NCBI RefSeq assembly: GCF_963678635.1
Contig: NC_087065.1
Span: forward strand, 49,057,011-49,121,010
DNA from: Symsagittifera roscoffensis
Lineage: Eukaryota > Xenacoelomorpha > Acoela > Convolutidae
Reading direction: 5' to 3'
Length of the DNA: 64,000 nt
Part shown: positions 24,027 to 33,838 of the stretch, piece after piece
Position numbering within the stretch: the first letter of the stretch is position 1
Layout: every line of letters starts with the position of its first letter
The notes under the pieces: model-generated
The model's database searches: none
What the model saw: only the letters and a program-made list of their open reading frames with translations
What the model was told of the DNA's origin: nothing
Translations under genes and position numbers: made by a program

Positions 24027-24938
24027 TTGCATTCTTCGAGAATCTCAGAGCACCCAGGGCTCTTTCGATCATTTTTTTCCAATGGTTCGGGGTTTTTTTT
24101 CCTGTACAAATGTCAAGATCGAATTCTTAAGACTACCAATGGTGCGCTCCACACATCCGGTTGCCCGATGGTCATTTACTGGTGTTCTATTATTTCGATA
24201 CCCTCACCATTGCAGAAATCTTTGACTTCCTTCGACATAAAACTTGTTCGCTGGTCCACGTGGATTTTCCGGGGTACGCCATGGTTTACTATATATGGTT
24301 TTGAAAATTTCATGATCTTATCGGACCGGTTGTTTCCACAGATCATCGCTGTTGGCCATCATGAAAAACGATCTACTGCCACTAACACTTTTTTCTGAGA
24401 TTCATTTAAATAGTTAATAGGGCCCCAGAAACCAAGCTGGACCGATTCGTTTGGTTTTTTTGGTTAGGAAATGTTTCGGTCTGTTTTTACTTAAGATGGG
24501 TTTCAAGTTCTTACCGGCGGCAGCACATTCTGGACAATTTTCCGCGATTGTGGCAATTGACCGGTAAATGTAGGAGTACCAGACGTCTTTGGCAGCGTCA
24601 ATCACGTTTGTCTTCCCGATATGAAAGGCGTGAATTCTGTTGTTGATTGCGGTTTGGAGGTTCATTGGTATACACAGCTTTTCGTTCATCCAAACAACAT
24701 TTTCCTTCCCGTAGAAATCGTTTACGAACTGAAAGTTATAGCGGTTCATGGCTGATACTTTTTCGTGAATTTTGGGGTCGTTTGCTATGAAAAATTCTCT
24801 AACTGCACTACGTTCAGGATCGGAAACATAATTTGCCTCGATGAATTGTAAACTAAATAACTCAGGAAGTGAAGTGATCTTGCTTACTATCTTGTAACCG
24901 CGGGGTAAAATTGACATACACACCGTATTCGGATCCAC
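24027..24938 (-). pseudogene. Integrase of the gypsy element, broken
   Basis: The frame 24414-24938 holds the HHCC zinc-binding module: HAFHIGKTNV followed about 30 residues later by CPEC, then the linker to WFLGP. Past a stop near 24414, the D-D-E core is recognisable in other frames (VDQRTSFMSKEVKDF-like and FCNGEGIE-like stretches at about 24180-24265 on the minus strand). The enzyme would join the cDNA to the host chromosome. Several stops and frameshifts break the core, so it is inactive as it stands. Confidence 0.85.
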
Positions 24939-25238
24939 TGGTGGGATTGTTTCGCCTTTAAATGCTGATGATAACGATGAAGTAGTGTTTGTTTTTATTC
25001 ATCTAGTTTCTTTTGTAATTGCTTTTAAATGTAAACTCGATGGTAATTCTTCTTTTTCATCATTGCTACTGTCTAAACTTGGATGTTGTTTTAAAAATTT
25101 ATCCCATTTTTTCATACTCCGGTCCATTTTGATGTGAATTGTTGTTGAATTTGAATTTAAACGACTTTCTTCCAATTGAGTAACAGTACCGACTAATTTC
25201 TCGCGTATATTGCATAGCCGTTGGTTTGAGCCGTGCGT

Positions 25239-26480
25239 TCAATTTTGATTGGTTAATTTCCGTCTGCATGACTTTACGCCCGCCAGTGGCTGAAAGCGTG
25301 ACGAAACTTCCAATCTATTTATAGATTGTTGATAATGTGCTTTGATCTTTTGTCCCATGGACGTATTATTGTATAATTCGCGTCCCCTGGATGCGTTATT
25401 TTGAAAAAACGCGAAATTGGTATGTTTTGAATTTATCTTTGCTTCTGTGAACATGTTATCGTACGTACTAATTGGTGTTGCTTCTTTACTTGGATGTCGT
25501 GATAAGTAGTCCGCCAGCCCTATTTTCGCCCCTGGTTTATGTTCCACGTGAAAATCGAATGTAATGAGTCGGTCCAACCAACGCGTTAAACGGCTAAACA
25601 TGGTCTTGTTTTTCTTATTATTGCCATTTAAGAGGGAAATTAACGCTTTATAGTCGGTTACTACTAGAAATTTTCTTCCCAATATGTAATTTCGGAAATA
25701 CTCAGCCCTCCACACTACTGCCACCATTTCTTTTTCGTTCATCAAAATTTTTTTCTCCGCGTCATTTAAATATTTCGAGGCAAATGAAATCTGTCTCCAC
25801 CCCTCCGGTCCTAATTGTTCGAGTACCAATCTAAACCGTTATGGCTTGCGTCGCACACAATTTGTATATCTTTGTCAATATCAAAATGCCGCAGTTCAAC
25901 AATATTGGAGACTTGTTTGTGTAAATTTTCAAATGCGCATTGACATTCCGGCGTCCAAATGTAATCATTGTTTTTACTTAGTAACGGCCGTAATGGTGAA
26001 AAAGACTCGGCCAACGCTGGCAAATACTTGTGGAGGCTGTGTATTGACCCCATAAATGACCTCAACTGCGTTAGTGTCCGCGGCAGTTTCAGCGCTTCTA
26101 TTGGTTCTGTTTTTTGCACTAATGGTGTTATTCCTGTTGGTGTTTTTTTGTGGCCTAGCCACTCACATTCGCGTTGTGCGAATTTGCATTTTGTCAGTTT
26201 TAACGACATATTCTCCTTGTCCAGTTTTTTCAGGATAATTTCTACCGTAGCTTTGTGGTCGAATTCGGTTCCCTTGGTTACTACCTAAATGTCGTCGATG
26301 AACTCATGCGCTTGCGAAAATTCGGATAGGATACAATCCATTGCGCGCTGGAACTCGGCCGCCATCGTGGTAAGACCATAGAATCCGGTCTTGAAACTAT
26401 ACGTAAAGAAAAATTACATTGTACGCTTGTTTCCGCATTTAAGGGTAACTGGCCATATGCGTACGTTAAATCCATTGTTG
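25239..26480 (-). pseudogene. Reverse transcriptase and RNase H of the gypsy element, broken
   Basis: RT motif A is MDLTYAYGQL (start of 26281-26475); the catalytic FIDDI (the YxDD box) follows at about 26288-26302 and runs straight into a TAG stop. The thumb region with LTKCKFAQRECEWLGH is at 25811-26209. RNase H follows with VCDASHNGL at the end of that frame, then after a frameshift near 25825 FASKYLNDAEKKILMNEKEM and VVTDYKALISLL, and the RNase H end LADYLSRHP. The order RT then RNase H, directly upstream of integrase, is standard for gypsy pol. The domains are readable, but the protein is not continuous. Confidence 0.92.
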
Positions 26481-27059
26481 TTAAAAAAATTTCCCCCGGT
26501 TTCTTCTCGATGATTGTTTACCCTACGGTGTTCATTAATTCTTCGATATTTGGCATTTGGTATTTGTTTTTATGCACTTGTTTATTTAGTTCTCTCGACT
26601 CGAGCGCTAGTTTGTTCACTGTTGTTACGATTGGCGTAATTTCGACATGTCTTTTTTCGCTGTTATTACGATTGGCGACACAAAATATTTATCCGAACAT
26701 TTTTCCAGTTTCTCTTGCCATGTGATCGGAACCCGTCGACCCTTTTGTTGTACTGGTGTTAGGTTCTCCAAATTTTCCGCTTGCACTTTATAATTTCTTA
26801 TCTTCCCTACCCTGTTAAAAAGAATTGAAAACTGCTGACTGAAGTAAGTTCGCCATGAGTCCAGCTCTCAATCTGGCAGCTATTCCTCGATTGGGTCCCC
26901 ATCAATCGACATTATCTGGCCCCCTGGCGTGTGTTGCACCAACTGCAGTCCCAACTGAGGCATCAAGTCTCTTCTGATTATAGATGGGCGGTTTCCTCCG
27001 ATGACCTTTATTCCCTCGTTTATTCTCCAGCCATTTGATTCCAAAGTGACAGCCATTGT

Positions 27060-27299
27060 TCAAATCAGCTTTAACGGGTTATTTCCATAATATTGAAAAG
27101 CATTGTCCTCGTTCGAGAATGCGTCTAGTTTTAATCTCGAATCTCCAAGAATTCGTCGTAGTTCCCCGATAGTGAAGATAGATTTTGGGGACCCACTGTC
27201 GATCCAAACCCGACTAGTTTTCCCGTTTATCTTAATCGGCAGTTGTGCTCCAGCAACTTTCAGCACCATGAATCTCTTGTGCTTTACCGCCATTACCAT
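27060..27299 (-). pseudogene. Retropepsin-like protease of the gypsy element
   Basis: An open stretch of 79 residues with the aspartic protease active site WIDSGSPKSIF preceded by the hydrophobic strand LPIKINGKTSRVW. This single-domain protease would act as a dimer to cut the Gag-Pol polyprotein. It lies between the zinc knuckle and the RT, as expected. The frame is isolated by stops on both sides. Confidence 0.85.
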
Positions 27300-27373
27300 T
27301 TAGTCCCCATCCGAGCTGATCGAGTTCCATGAATGTACCACTGGTTTATTCCTATTCACCCATCCGATAGAAC

Positions 27374-28344
27374 TTGCGTGTTGGGACGCTTCCTCGTCTT
27401 CCAGATCCCCTGGATGGGTGTTGTCGTCATTTTTACAGATCATTCCCACTGCCTTTTGTCCTCGCTGATTTCCACGCTTCCCCTGCAGGTACGTTCAAAT
27501 TGACCTACTTTACGACAAAAATTACAGGTGGCTCCTCTCGCTGGACATTTGTCCATATGCTCTCGTGTAAAATTTGGTTGATGGCACGCAATTGTAGCAT
27601 CGATTATTTTGAGTCATATCCCCCTCCGGCTCGAACCTCATCCGTGGTACGTGCCTCTGCTCCTTTGACGACCATTGCGGAATCCTCCTCGTATAATTCC
27701 GACCGGTTCGGATTTGATTTGGATTGCTCCCCCCCTGATGATTCCTGGGTTCCCGTAATTCCCCCGGCTGTCGTTGCTACATAAGATTTCGCGTACTTGT
27801 CGCCCCACTAATACGAGAGAGCAATCCAATACACCTCTTCCGATGTTTTGGTGGATCGGCGCAGTTCATTCTACGCTTCGCGATTGTTCATAATAACAAT
27901 GAATACGTCCCTGAGAATTCGATCTTCCAATGCTCCAAAGTTGCATCGGGCCGCAAGTCCGCTTGATACAGAGTGAAATTGCTCAAGACTTTCATTGATA
28001 AATTTTTTACGAGAAAGAAGTTGGAATTTCTCATATGTCTCGTTCCTCTCCTTCTTGAATTCCGTCTTCGGTACGTCTAACATCCTTGGGTAACGAATCG
28101 TTGAGAGATCCAAATGTGGTCGTCTTTTGTTCAGCTTGTCCTGCTTCTTTTCACTCAGACACAAATACAAGTTTGAAATTAATATCTGTTCTGAATCCAA
28201 TCGATTCTTTCCGTCGACTTCTCCTGGCAAAGCGGTGATTTGCGTTTTGGTAAAATTCGCTGCGAAGTAGTAGTTTTCCAGGTTGATCTTGTGCTTTGCC
28301 ACCATTTCCCATTGAAATCTGTTCATCCCGAACTCCCAGAGCAT
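27374..28344 (-). pseudogene. Gag of the gypsy element with a degenerate zinc knuckle
   Basis: The main open part (27871-28344, 157 residues) has the layout of gypsy Gag: an N-terminal segment starting MLWEFGMNRFQW, a helical middle, and LEQFHSVSSGLAARCNFGAL with EDRILRDVFI near the end, a known motif block of this family. After a frameshift the nucleocapsid part follows at about 27480-27540. Its single zinc knuckle reads C-x2-C-x4-Q-x4-C (CNFCRKVGQFERTC), with glutamine where histidine is required. Gag would form the particle that packages the RNA. Confidence 0.85.
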
Positions 28345-28408
28345 TGGTGGTTCAATGCATTTCGATGGCCAGAATCCAGTGATACCAAGTGGATTTTTCC
28401 CCCACTTG

Positions 28409-28426
28409 AGACTGCTGGCTGCGCCA
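28409..28426 (-). other. Primer-binding site
   Basis: On the minus strand TGGCGCAGCCAGCAGTC starts directly next to the end of the right LTR. Its complement ends in CCA, as a tRNA 3' end does. The priming tRNA cannot be named from this sequence alone. Confidence 0.75.
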
Positions 28427-28637
28427 TGTCAAAAATGTGATTCAATCAATAAGTAAACTCCGACGAGTGTTAACTTAATCTCAGAAAGTTATATCCAAGA
28501 GTGAAGATAGAGTTCAGCCAAGGGTGACAGACAAAACCAAGGTCAGAACCTGCCAATAGACTAATTAGTACCACGTTTGACAACTGAATGACGAATAGAA
28601 CTTAAAGTCTCACGAACTGATTTAGCACTGTATGACA
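28427..28637 (-). repeat. Right LTR (5' LTR of the gypsy element)
   Basis: 211 bp, TGTCAAAAATGTG...ACTGTATGACA in plus orientation, with intact TG...CA ends and 5 bp terminal inverted repeats TGTCA/TGACA. It would hold the promoter of the element. Confidence 0.93.
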
Positions 28638-28641
28638 AATC

Positions 28642-29240
28642 GTTTTGTTAGTCTTGTCCACATGTTGACATCCACGTTCTCAAAGCGGGTCTTCGATTCG
28701 AATAGGTTATGTATGACCATTCTCTCCTTTCGGCCGCATTATTGTCCTTGACCTTTTAATTTGCCGATTCTTTCACCGCTAAGGCCATCTAGTGCAACGT
28801 TTTTTCAGAGGATTGTTTGCACGGACTATATGCTTTTTGTGCTCATGTTGCTCATATTTTCTCATTATTCGTTCTTTTTCCAAATGCAATCTGATATTGC
28901 CTGGCCTCTCTTTCGGATCATGTAATGCATATCCCGTTTGTCCCTTCATTCGATGTTCCGGTTAATTTAATAGTGGCCGGTTTCATTGGAGGTCTCGGAT
29001 TCATTGGATGTGGGGAATCCACCACCTTGTGGAACTGGCGTGAACAGGTATTACTAGGCCCCCGATTAGCAATTTTTGGAACAGTACCAGTTGTTGGGGC
29101 CATCATTGAAACTGAGAAACCATTCCTGGCGCAGCCGAAAGACCATGTTGATCAAAAATCTTTGCTGGAATTTTTTTCTTTGGAAATTGTGGACATAAAG
29201 GCAGAAAAAACGCGCCGCGGGTCTTAAAAATCTGGACATA
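28642..29240 (-). pseudogene. GC-richer coding-like remnant, right of the gypsy insertion
   Basis: Continuation of the 21590-22534 segment. Minus-strand frames include PTTGTVPKIANRGPSN (in 28918-29106) and a charged stretch LHLEKERIMRKYEQHEHKKH (about 28830-28890). The plus strand also has a 100-residue frame (28925-29227) rich in glycine and hydrophobics. I cannot tell which is genuine and recognise no family. Confidence 0.35.
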
Positions 29241-29828
29241 CCGGAACTTGGTAGCAAATGTGGACATAGATTCACAAAAGTATAATCATATAGTCACGAA
29301 AGTCTGGATATACAATTTCCAGTATTTCGCTACCAAAATTTGGTGTGTCTCAGATTTTTGCAACACACGGTGCGACTTTGTCAAGACTCGAACTCTCTGA
29401 GCGACCATTCAACTTGGGTCTGAATCTGGATGCGACGCGACCCAAAGCATGCTTGAAAAAAATTTACAGATCAAAAAATTAATACAAAGTTAATACTTCT
29501 AACAACTATTGGCCATATAATGATAAATTAAGCTATTTTCACGAAAATCGTTAATGGGAGTATCTGACTTTTACAGTATTTGTTAGTTTCTTTTTTTACT
29601 TAAGCAATTAGGACCGCGAAACTAGCTTTGTTGTATAGAGACAATGCAAATTTGCTTAACAACAAAATTTACACTAACACTCACTGTTTTTTTGGCGAAA
29701 TTCAACATACCGGTTCCCGGGATTTCGATAAATACCCTATACACTTTCTGGAAATTTTTTTAGCGAGGGATTCCGAATCTAATTTTAAAATTGTGAAAAT
29801 TAAAACAGAAAAATTTATATGTATTTTT

Positions 29829-30170
29829 TCACATTATTTCAGAAATTGCTGTAGAAATTTTGAAGACAGCTTCAATACTGTATAGTCCGTTTCGCTCACG
29901 CCACATAAACTCGTCCAGGTAACTTGGCGTCAAACTTAACCTTGACCTATAGATTCGACGGAGGCTTCTCTTCATGCGGGACCAGTCGACTCCGACATGA
30001 TTGGGTACAAGTAACGTAAACTGGGTCAACCAAATTTTGCGAATGATTTACTGTTGAGTGTTGTAACCCACTAAATCCTAAATCTATGTAAACAGCCCAG
30101 TGGTCCGAAACATTGTATTTCCGTCGGAAGAGCATGAATTCATCGATCTCTACGACATCTCATCTCTAAC
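29829..30170 (-). pseudogene. Merlin (IS1595/ISXO2-like) transposase remnant
   Basis: Three motif blocks of the DDE_Tnp_IS1595 family follow in order on the minus strand: EIDEFMLFRRKYN (first catalytic aspartate, about 30110-30155), HSTVNHSQNLVDP (second aspartate region, about 30020-30070), then, in another frame, WSRMKRSLRRIYRSR and YLDEFMWRE (C-terminal block, about 29885-29985). The ~70 residues normally between the first two blocks are missing and frames shift at least once, so it is an internally deleted, dead copy. Merlin is the eukaryotic superfamily of this transposase type. I found no matching terminal repeats. Confidence 0.75.
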
Positions 30171-30869
30171 CCCAGCTAGCATTCTCTCAGTTGTTGGCAC
30201 TTTTGCTAGTGAGGCATTTCCTCTAAAACTATTTGATTATTTTATTGTTTCCTAACTAACTCTCGAAAAAAACTTTAAAAAATTTTAACTTAATCATTGT
30301 TATTCTATAATTAAATTAACAAATAATGAACAAAAACACACATAAAAATTTTTAAAAAAATGAACGAACATGCGAACTTGCCCATGGGATTCTGCATGGA
30401 ACCCGTCTGCGCGCGCGCAATCAGGTTACAGGCAGAAGCCCACGGGCTTGTGCGCATGGACTTGCGTGCGTTCGATTTTTTTTTGGTAATGTTTGTGTAT
30501 ATGTGTGCGTACAAATTTGATTCACCTTCCTCTGAGGAAATTATAGAAGGAAACTAGAACTTGGCAGCTAACTTCAGTGTGGATGGCTGTGGTGCTGATG
30601 TTGCTTCCAGTTGCCCACTCATATGTTATCAAAATCAGTTCCCGGGTCGAGATCCCGCTCAAAAACCGTTCAAGATTTGAGCGGTTTGAGCGGTTTTTCA
30701 GCAAGATTTGAGCGGTTTGAGCGTTTTTTTTTTGGAAAAACCGCTCAAACCGCTCAAATCTTGCTTAAAAAAACCGCTCAAAAACCGCTCATTTCTTGCG
30801 GTGATTTTTGAACGGTTTTTCAAGCAAGATTTGAGCGGTTTTTGAGCGGTTTTCGAGCGGTGTTCCCGA

Positions 30870-31048
30870 CGTACCCCCTCAACGTATCCAACATCCAACA
30901 AACCCCCCCACCAACGTACCCCCCCCCCCCCCGCCAACGTACTCCCTCCCCCCAACGTACCCCCTCAACGTATCCAACATCCAACAAACCCCCCCACCAA
31001 CGTACCCCCCCCCCCCCCCCAACGTACCCCCCTCAACGTACCCCCAAC
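30870..31048. repeat. C-rich minisatellite (AACGTACCCC)
   Basis: Repeats of AACGTA followed by 3 to 17 C residues, in a longer ~95 bp unit containing ATCCAACATCCAACAAACC, present twice. The strand asymmetry is extreme (almost no G). Confidence 0.93.
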
Positions 31049-31436
31049 CCTGCTATATACATGAACGGAAGTTATATACATGAACGGAGACCTGTGTAAA
31101 TTTACACAAGATGTTGCACTGTTACAGCTGGTAAACATCATGCCACCAAATTTTTGAACCTGATCGCGCGTATACATATGCATGATCGCAGACCTGGGTA
31201 TAGGTAAAACTATCTCAGAGCTCAGACAACATTCTGATAAAAATTGATAAATTAGTCTGCGTTATGAAACAAGAGGACTACATTTTTGTCTACACACAGC
31301 CGGGTTATTATTTTAGATAAACCGGCTGTGTGGCTCTTTTACTGTTAACCGTTGTAGATCGCCTGCTTAAGAGCTACAAGCAGTTTTGATTACTTTGTCA
31401 GTAGAATAAATACAGCGAATATTAAACTTCTAGCAA

Positions 31437-31509
31437 GTCAGCATAGACTAACGGATAAGGCGTCTGACTTCGAATCACAAGATAGCGGGTTTGAATCCCT
31501 CTGTGGTCG
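31437..31509 (+). tRNA. tRNA-Arg(TCG)-like gene, possibly a pseudogene
   Basis: A 73 nt cloverleaf can be laid out: acceptor 31437-31443/31502-31508, D arm 31446-31461 with loop AACGGATA, anticodon arm 31463-31479 with loop CTTCGAA (anticodon TCG at 31470-31472), T arm 31485-31501 with loop TTTGAAT, discriminator G. The B box GGTTTGAATCC is near consensus, and TTTTT, a Pol III terminator, follows 3 nt downstream. Mismatches are present in the acceptor (2), D (1), anticodon (1) and T (1) stems, so it is either a decayed gene or a tRNA-derived part of the surrounding fold-back element. Confidence 0.6.
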
Positions 31510-31736
31510 ACTTTTTGTTATTAAATATTGGGCGGTTTTTGAGCAGTTTTTTTAGATAAATCGCTCAAAACCGTTCAAATCTTGCGCGGTTTTTGAGCGT
31601 TTTTTTTTAAGATAAACCGTTCAAAAACCGCTCAAACCGCTCATTTTGAAGCAAGATTTTGAGCGTAATTGTCTAAAAAAACCGCTCAAACCGCTCAAAT
31701 CTTGCTTCAAATTAGGTGAAAAATCTCGACTCGGGT

Positions 31737-33115
31737 TGCCTCAAAGACAGGTGAATTTTTCGAATATGGACCCAGATCTGACAGATCGTTTATATCCTCA
31801 TTTTTTGTGCATACCCTTTGTAACCATCAGTAATATCTTTTCTTGGAGCTAATTTCAAGCGTCGACGGCAACTGCGCTGGGTGCAAAATCCAGGACGCTT
31901 CATGAACGAGTGTTGTACGCAGCATTTAAAAACTCCTTATTCGATTTTGAGAAATCCTCGTTAAATAGATAAAAACAAATTCATAACTTCAGTATTAATA
32001 TGTTTTATAATTGTTCACAGATTTTTAACCTTCAAATTTTAGTTGCTCACAGTTTTTCACACATAAAAAGTTTTCATGAATCAAGACATCATCTAAATTA
32101 CAAATTAGTATCATAATATAATAATCATAATAAATTCTTTCCAAACGATATCTCGTTATAAAGTTATTTATAAAACTTTATAAATACAAATTAGAATCGT
32201 TTGGGAGAACACCATTAAGCCAACATGGCCCGTTTTCAGGTCTCTCATTAAGCGGAGAACATGAAAAGTAGTTATATTCTTTGATCCAATGCAATGGACC
32301 TTCTATCGGTAAGCATTTACTAAACGTAAAGCCCCTTTATTTGCGCCTTTAAACAAACCATTCTCTATGAAAAAAAAAGATATTAATTTTATTTTTTTTT
32401 GTCTTCTCGGGTAGTCTTTTCTACCCATAACCTAGAAACCAACAGAAACAAGTTCTATTTATTGATCATTAAAATGTCTCAAAGCATGCCCAGTAAAACC
32501 GTATTTCCTAGAATGTAATTATCCAAAAATTTATGATTGAAACTATTTAATTGAAACTGAGAAGCCCCATTCAGGAAATTGACCCAGGCCAGAAAAAAAT
32601 TATTACAAAGTTAAAGATTTTTCTAATTTTAGGTGTAATCGACCCTCTGTTGAGTTTGTTTCTATTTATAGCTAACTTGTGATTTGGTTTTCTCTTTGAA
32701 AATATCACTTTTATCAGTTTGCAAACGTTAAGATAAACTTTTTAGTCTCTTGCTATCTCAATTTTTTGTTTTTCCCAATGGGAGAGTTTTTTAATATTGA
32801 ATTTCGCCTGTGATTTTTGGTGATTTTGTGTAGAAAACTGAGTCTGGCTTACGCTATAAACAAAAAGTTTCATGAATATACAATATGGAAGAATGCTATG
32901 AAGAGTTTCACTATAGAAGAATGCTAGTCATATATTCCCCATATATGGTCATACAATTTCACTATGGAAGAAAGCTACTAGTAGAATTCCTATATATGAG
33001 AACTGTATGACTGTCATTTTTTTCGTAGACAAATAGTTTGGAATTGTATGACCATCGTTTTAGTGTATGGAGGACAACCCAGCTAGCTATATATAGACTA
33101 GCGAGTAATAAATAG
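31737..33115. other. AT-rich spacer; contains GTATGA-motif repeat remnant
   Basis: No gene supported. The end of this stretch (about 32870-33085) holds TATGGAAGAATGCTA and TGTATGACTGTCATTTTT blocks and ends in GGACAACCCAGC, a likely diverged relative of the element at 19868-20812. Confidence 0.5.
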
Positions 33116-33370
33116 TTGACAGATCGAATATCAGCAAGTGAGCATCACGATCTTGAAACATTGATGAAGAGCGCTGATAAATTGAATTTAGTTACAGTGA
33201 TCGTGCAGAACAAGTTTTTAATCCCCACAATTAAACTGTTGGGAGACCTTGGAAAGCATCCCATGGGAAACACCGTCCTGTTAAATAAAACGATTCGGTT
33301 TTTTCTTTTTCCCTCCACCTGCAAAACTATCATATATGAAACATTTGTTCACATTATTCAATTGTTATGA
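33116..33370 (+). CDS. Unassigned open frame, possible exon remnant
   Basis: 84 codons without an ATG at the start; the frame follows an AG (AAATAG). The first ~60 residues have a protein-like mix (SEHHDLETLMKSADKLNLV, LLGDLGKHPMGN) unlike the hydrophobic noise elsewhere, and the end is low-complexity. No partner exon was found and I recognise no family. It may be a fragment carried with the repeat to its left. Confidence 0.25.
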   Translation: MTDRISASEHHDLETLMKSADKLNLVTVIVQNKFLIPTIKLLGDLGKHPMGNTVLLNKTIRFFLFPSTCKTIIYETFVHIIQLL

Positions 33371-33638
33371 AAATTGGCATACGGACTGAAAAGGCCATGG
33401 TAAACAACAATTCTCAGCAACAATTGTCAGTGTATAGAGTTTGCGAGCATCTTTTGTCAGAGTTTTTTAATTTTGGGATTGTCATCTGTTGCTATGACTC
33501 GAGCAACGGCGCCATTTGATGGTGTTGTAATAGAATTTCTTTTTTTGGACACGCGTGCAAAAAATATATGTGAAATTGCCACAATAAACCAATTCCCGTT
33601 TTTGAGTTATCAGTAAGAAAAATATTTTAAAAAGTTAC

Positions 33639-33838
33639 GAATTAAGGTGAAGCCCTGAATGGTCACAGGTGGAATGAATTATTCAAAATTATGCTCAGGA
33701 CAACAACACTTTATGAAGGTTATTTACAAAATTTGTCACAAAATTGGCTAGTTAAAAAGTCGAAATTTGTCTGAAGAAAAAAAAACCACCCCGAGCGCAA
33801 ATATTTTTTTACTCTCGTTGCAAAAGTCAGAACAGTAA
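33639..33838. repeat. GTTCCGACT-family repeat, internally deleted copy
   Basis: It carries the family start (GGTGAAGCCCTGAATGGTCACAGG) joined directly to the 3' half (CTCAGGACAACAA, then GGCTAGTTAAAAAGTCG, then CGAAATTTGTCTGAAG) and ends AAAAGTCAGAAC. The ~320 bp middle is missing compared with the other copies. Confidence 0.75.

Larger units (their letters stand above)
22535..28637 (-). mobile_element. Ty3/gypsy LTR retrotransposon, full length, degraded
   Basis: A 6.1 kb element in minus orientation with 211 bp LTRs, a primer-binding site next to the right (5') LTR, a polypurine tract next to the left (3') LTR, and a 4 bp target duplication AATC (22531-22534 and 28638-28641). The domain order 5' to 3' is gag with zinc knuckle, protease, reverse transcriptase, RNase H, integrase, basic tail. 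Protease, RT and RNase H before integrase is the Ty3/gypsy order, not Ty1/copia. The LTRs differ at many positions and all domains carry stops or frameshifts, so the copy is old and cannot move by itself. No envelope-like frame was recognised. Confidence 0.93.
30641..31736. mobile_element. ~1.1 kb fold-back element of GAGCGGTTT repeats
   Basis: The left end CCCGGGTCGAGAT (30641-30653) matches the reverse complement of the right end ATCTCGACTCGGG (31724-31736) at 12 of 13 positions. Inside each end lie clusters of the nonamer GAGCGGTTT and its complement, separated by poly-T/A and CAAGATTT, which fold on themselves (for example 30703-30765) as well as on the other end. Between the arms are a C-rich minisatellite (30870-31048), a perfect 10 bp stem ACACAGCCGG/CCGGCTGTGT at about 31293-31330, and a tRNA-Arg-like gene. 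No transposase frame is present. Confidence 0.75.

Noticed and set aside
25968-26288. Plus-strand frame of 106 residues and its neighbours over 23.0-27.8 kb
   Set aside because: Antisense of the gypsy pol and gag sequences, which show recognisable motifs on the minus strand.
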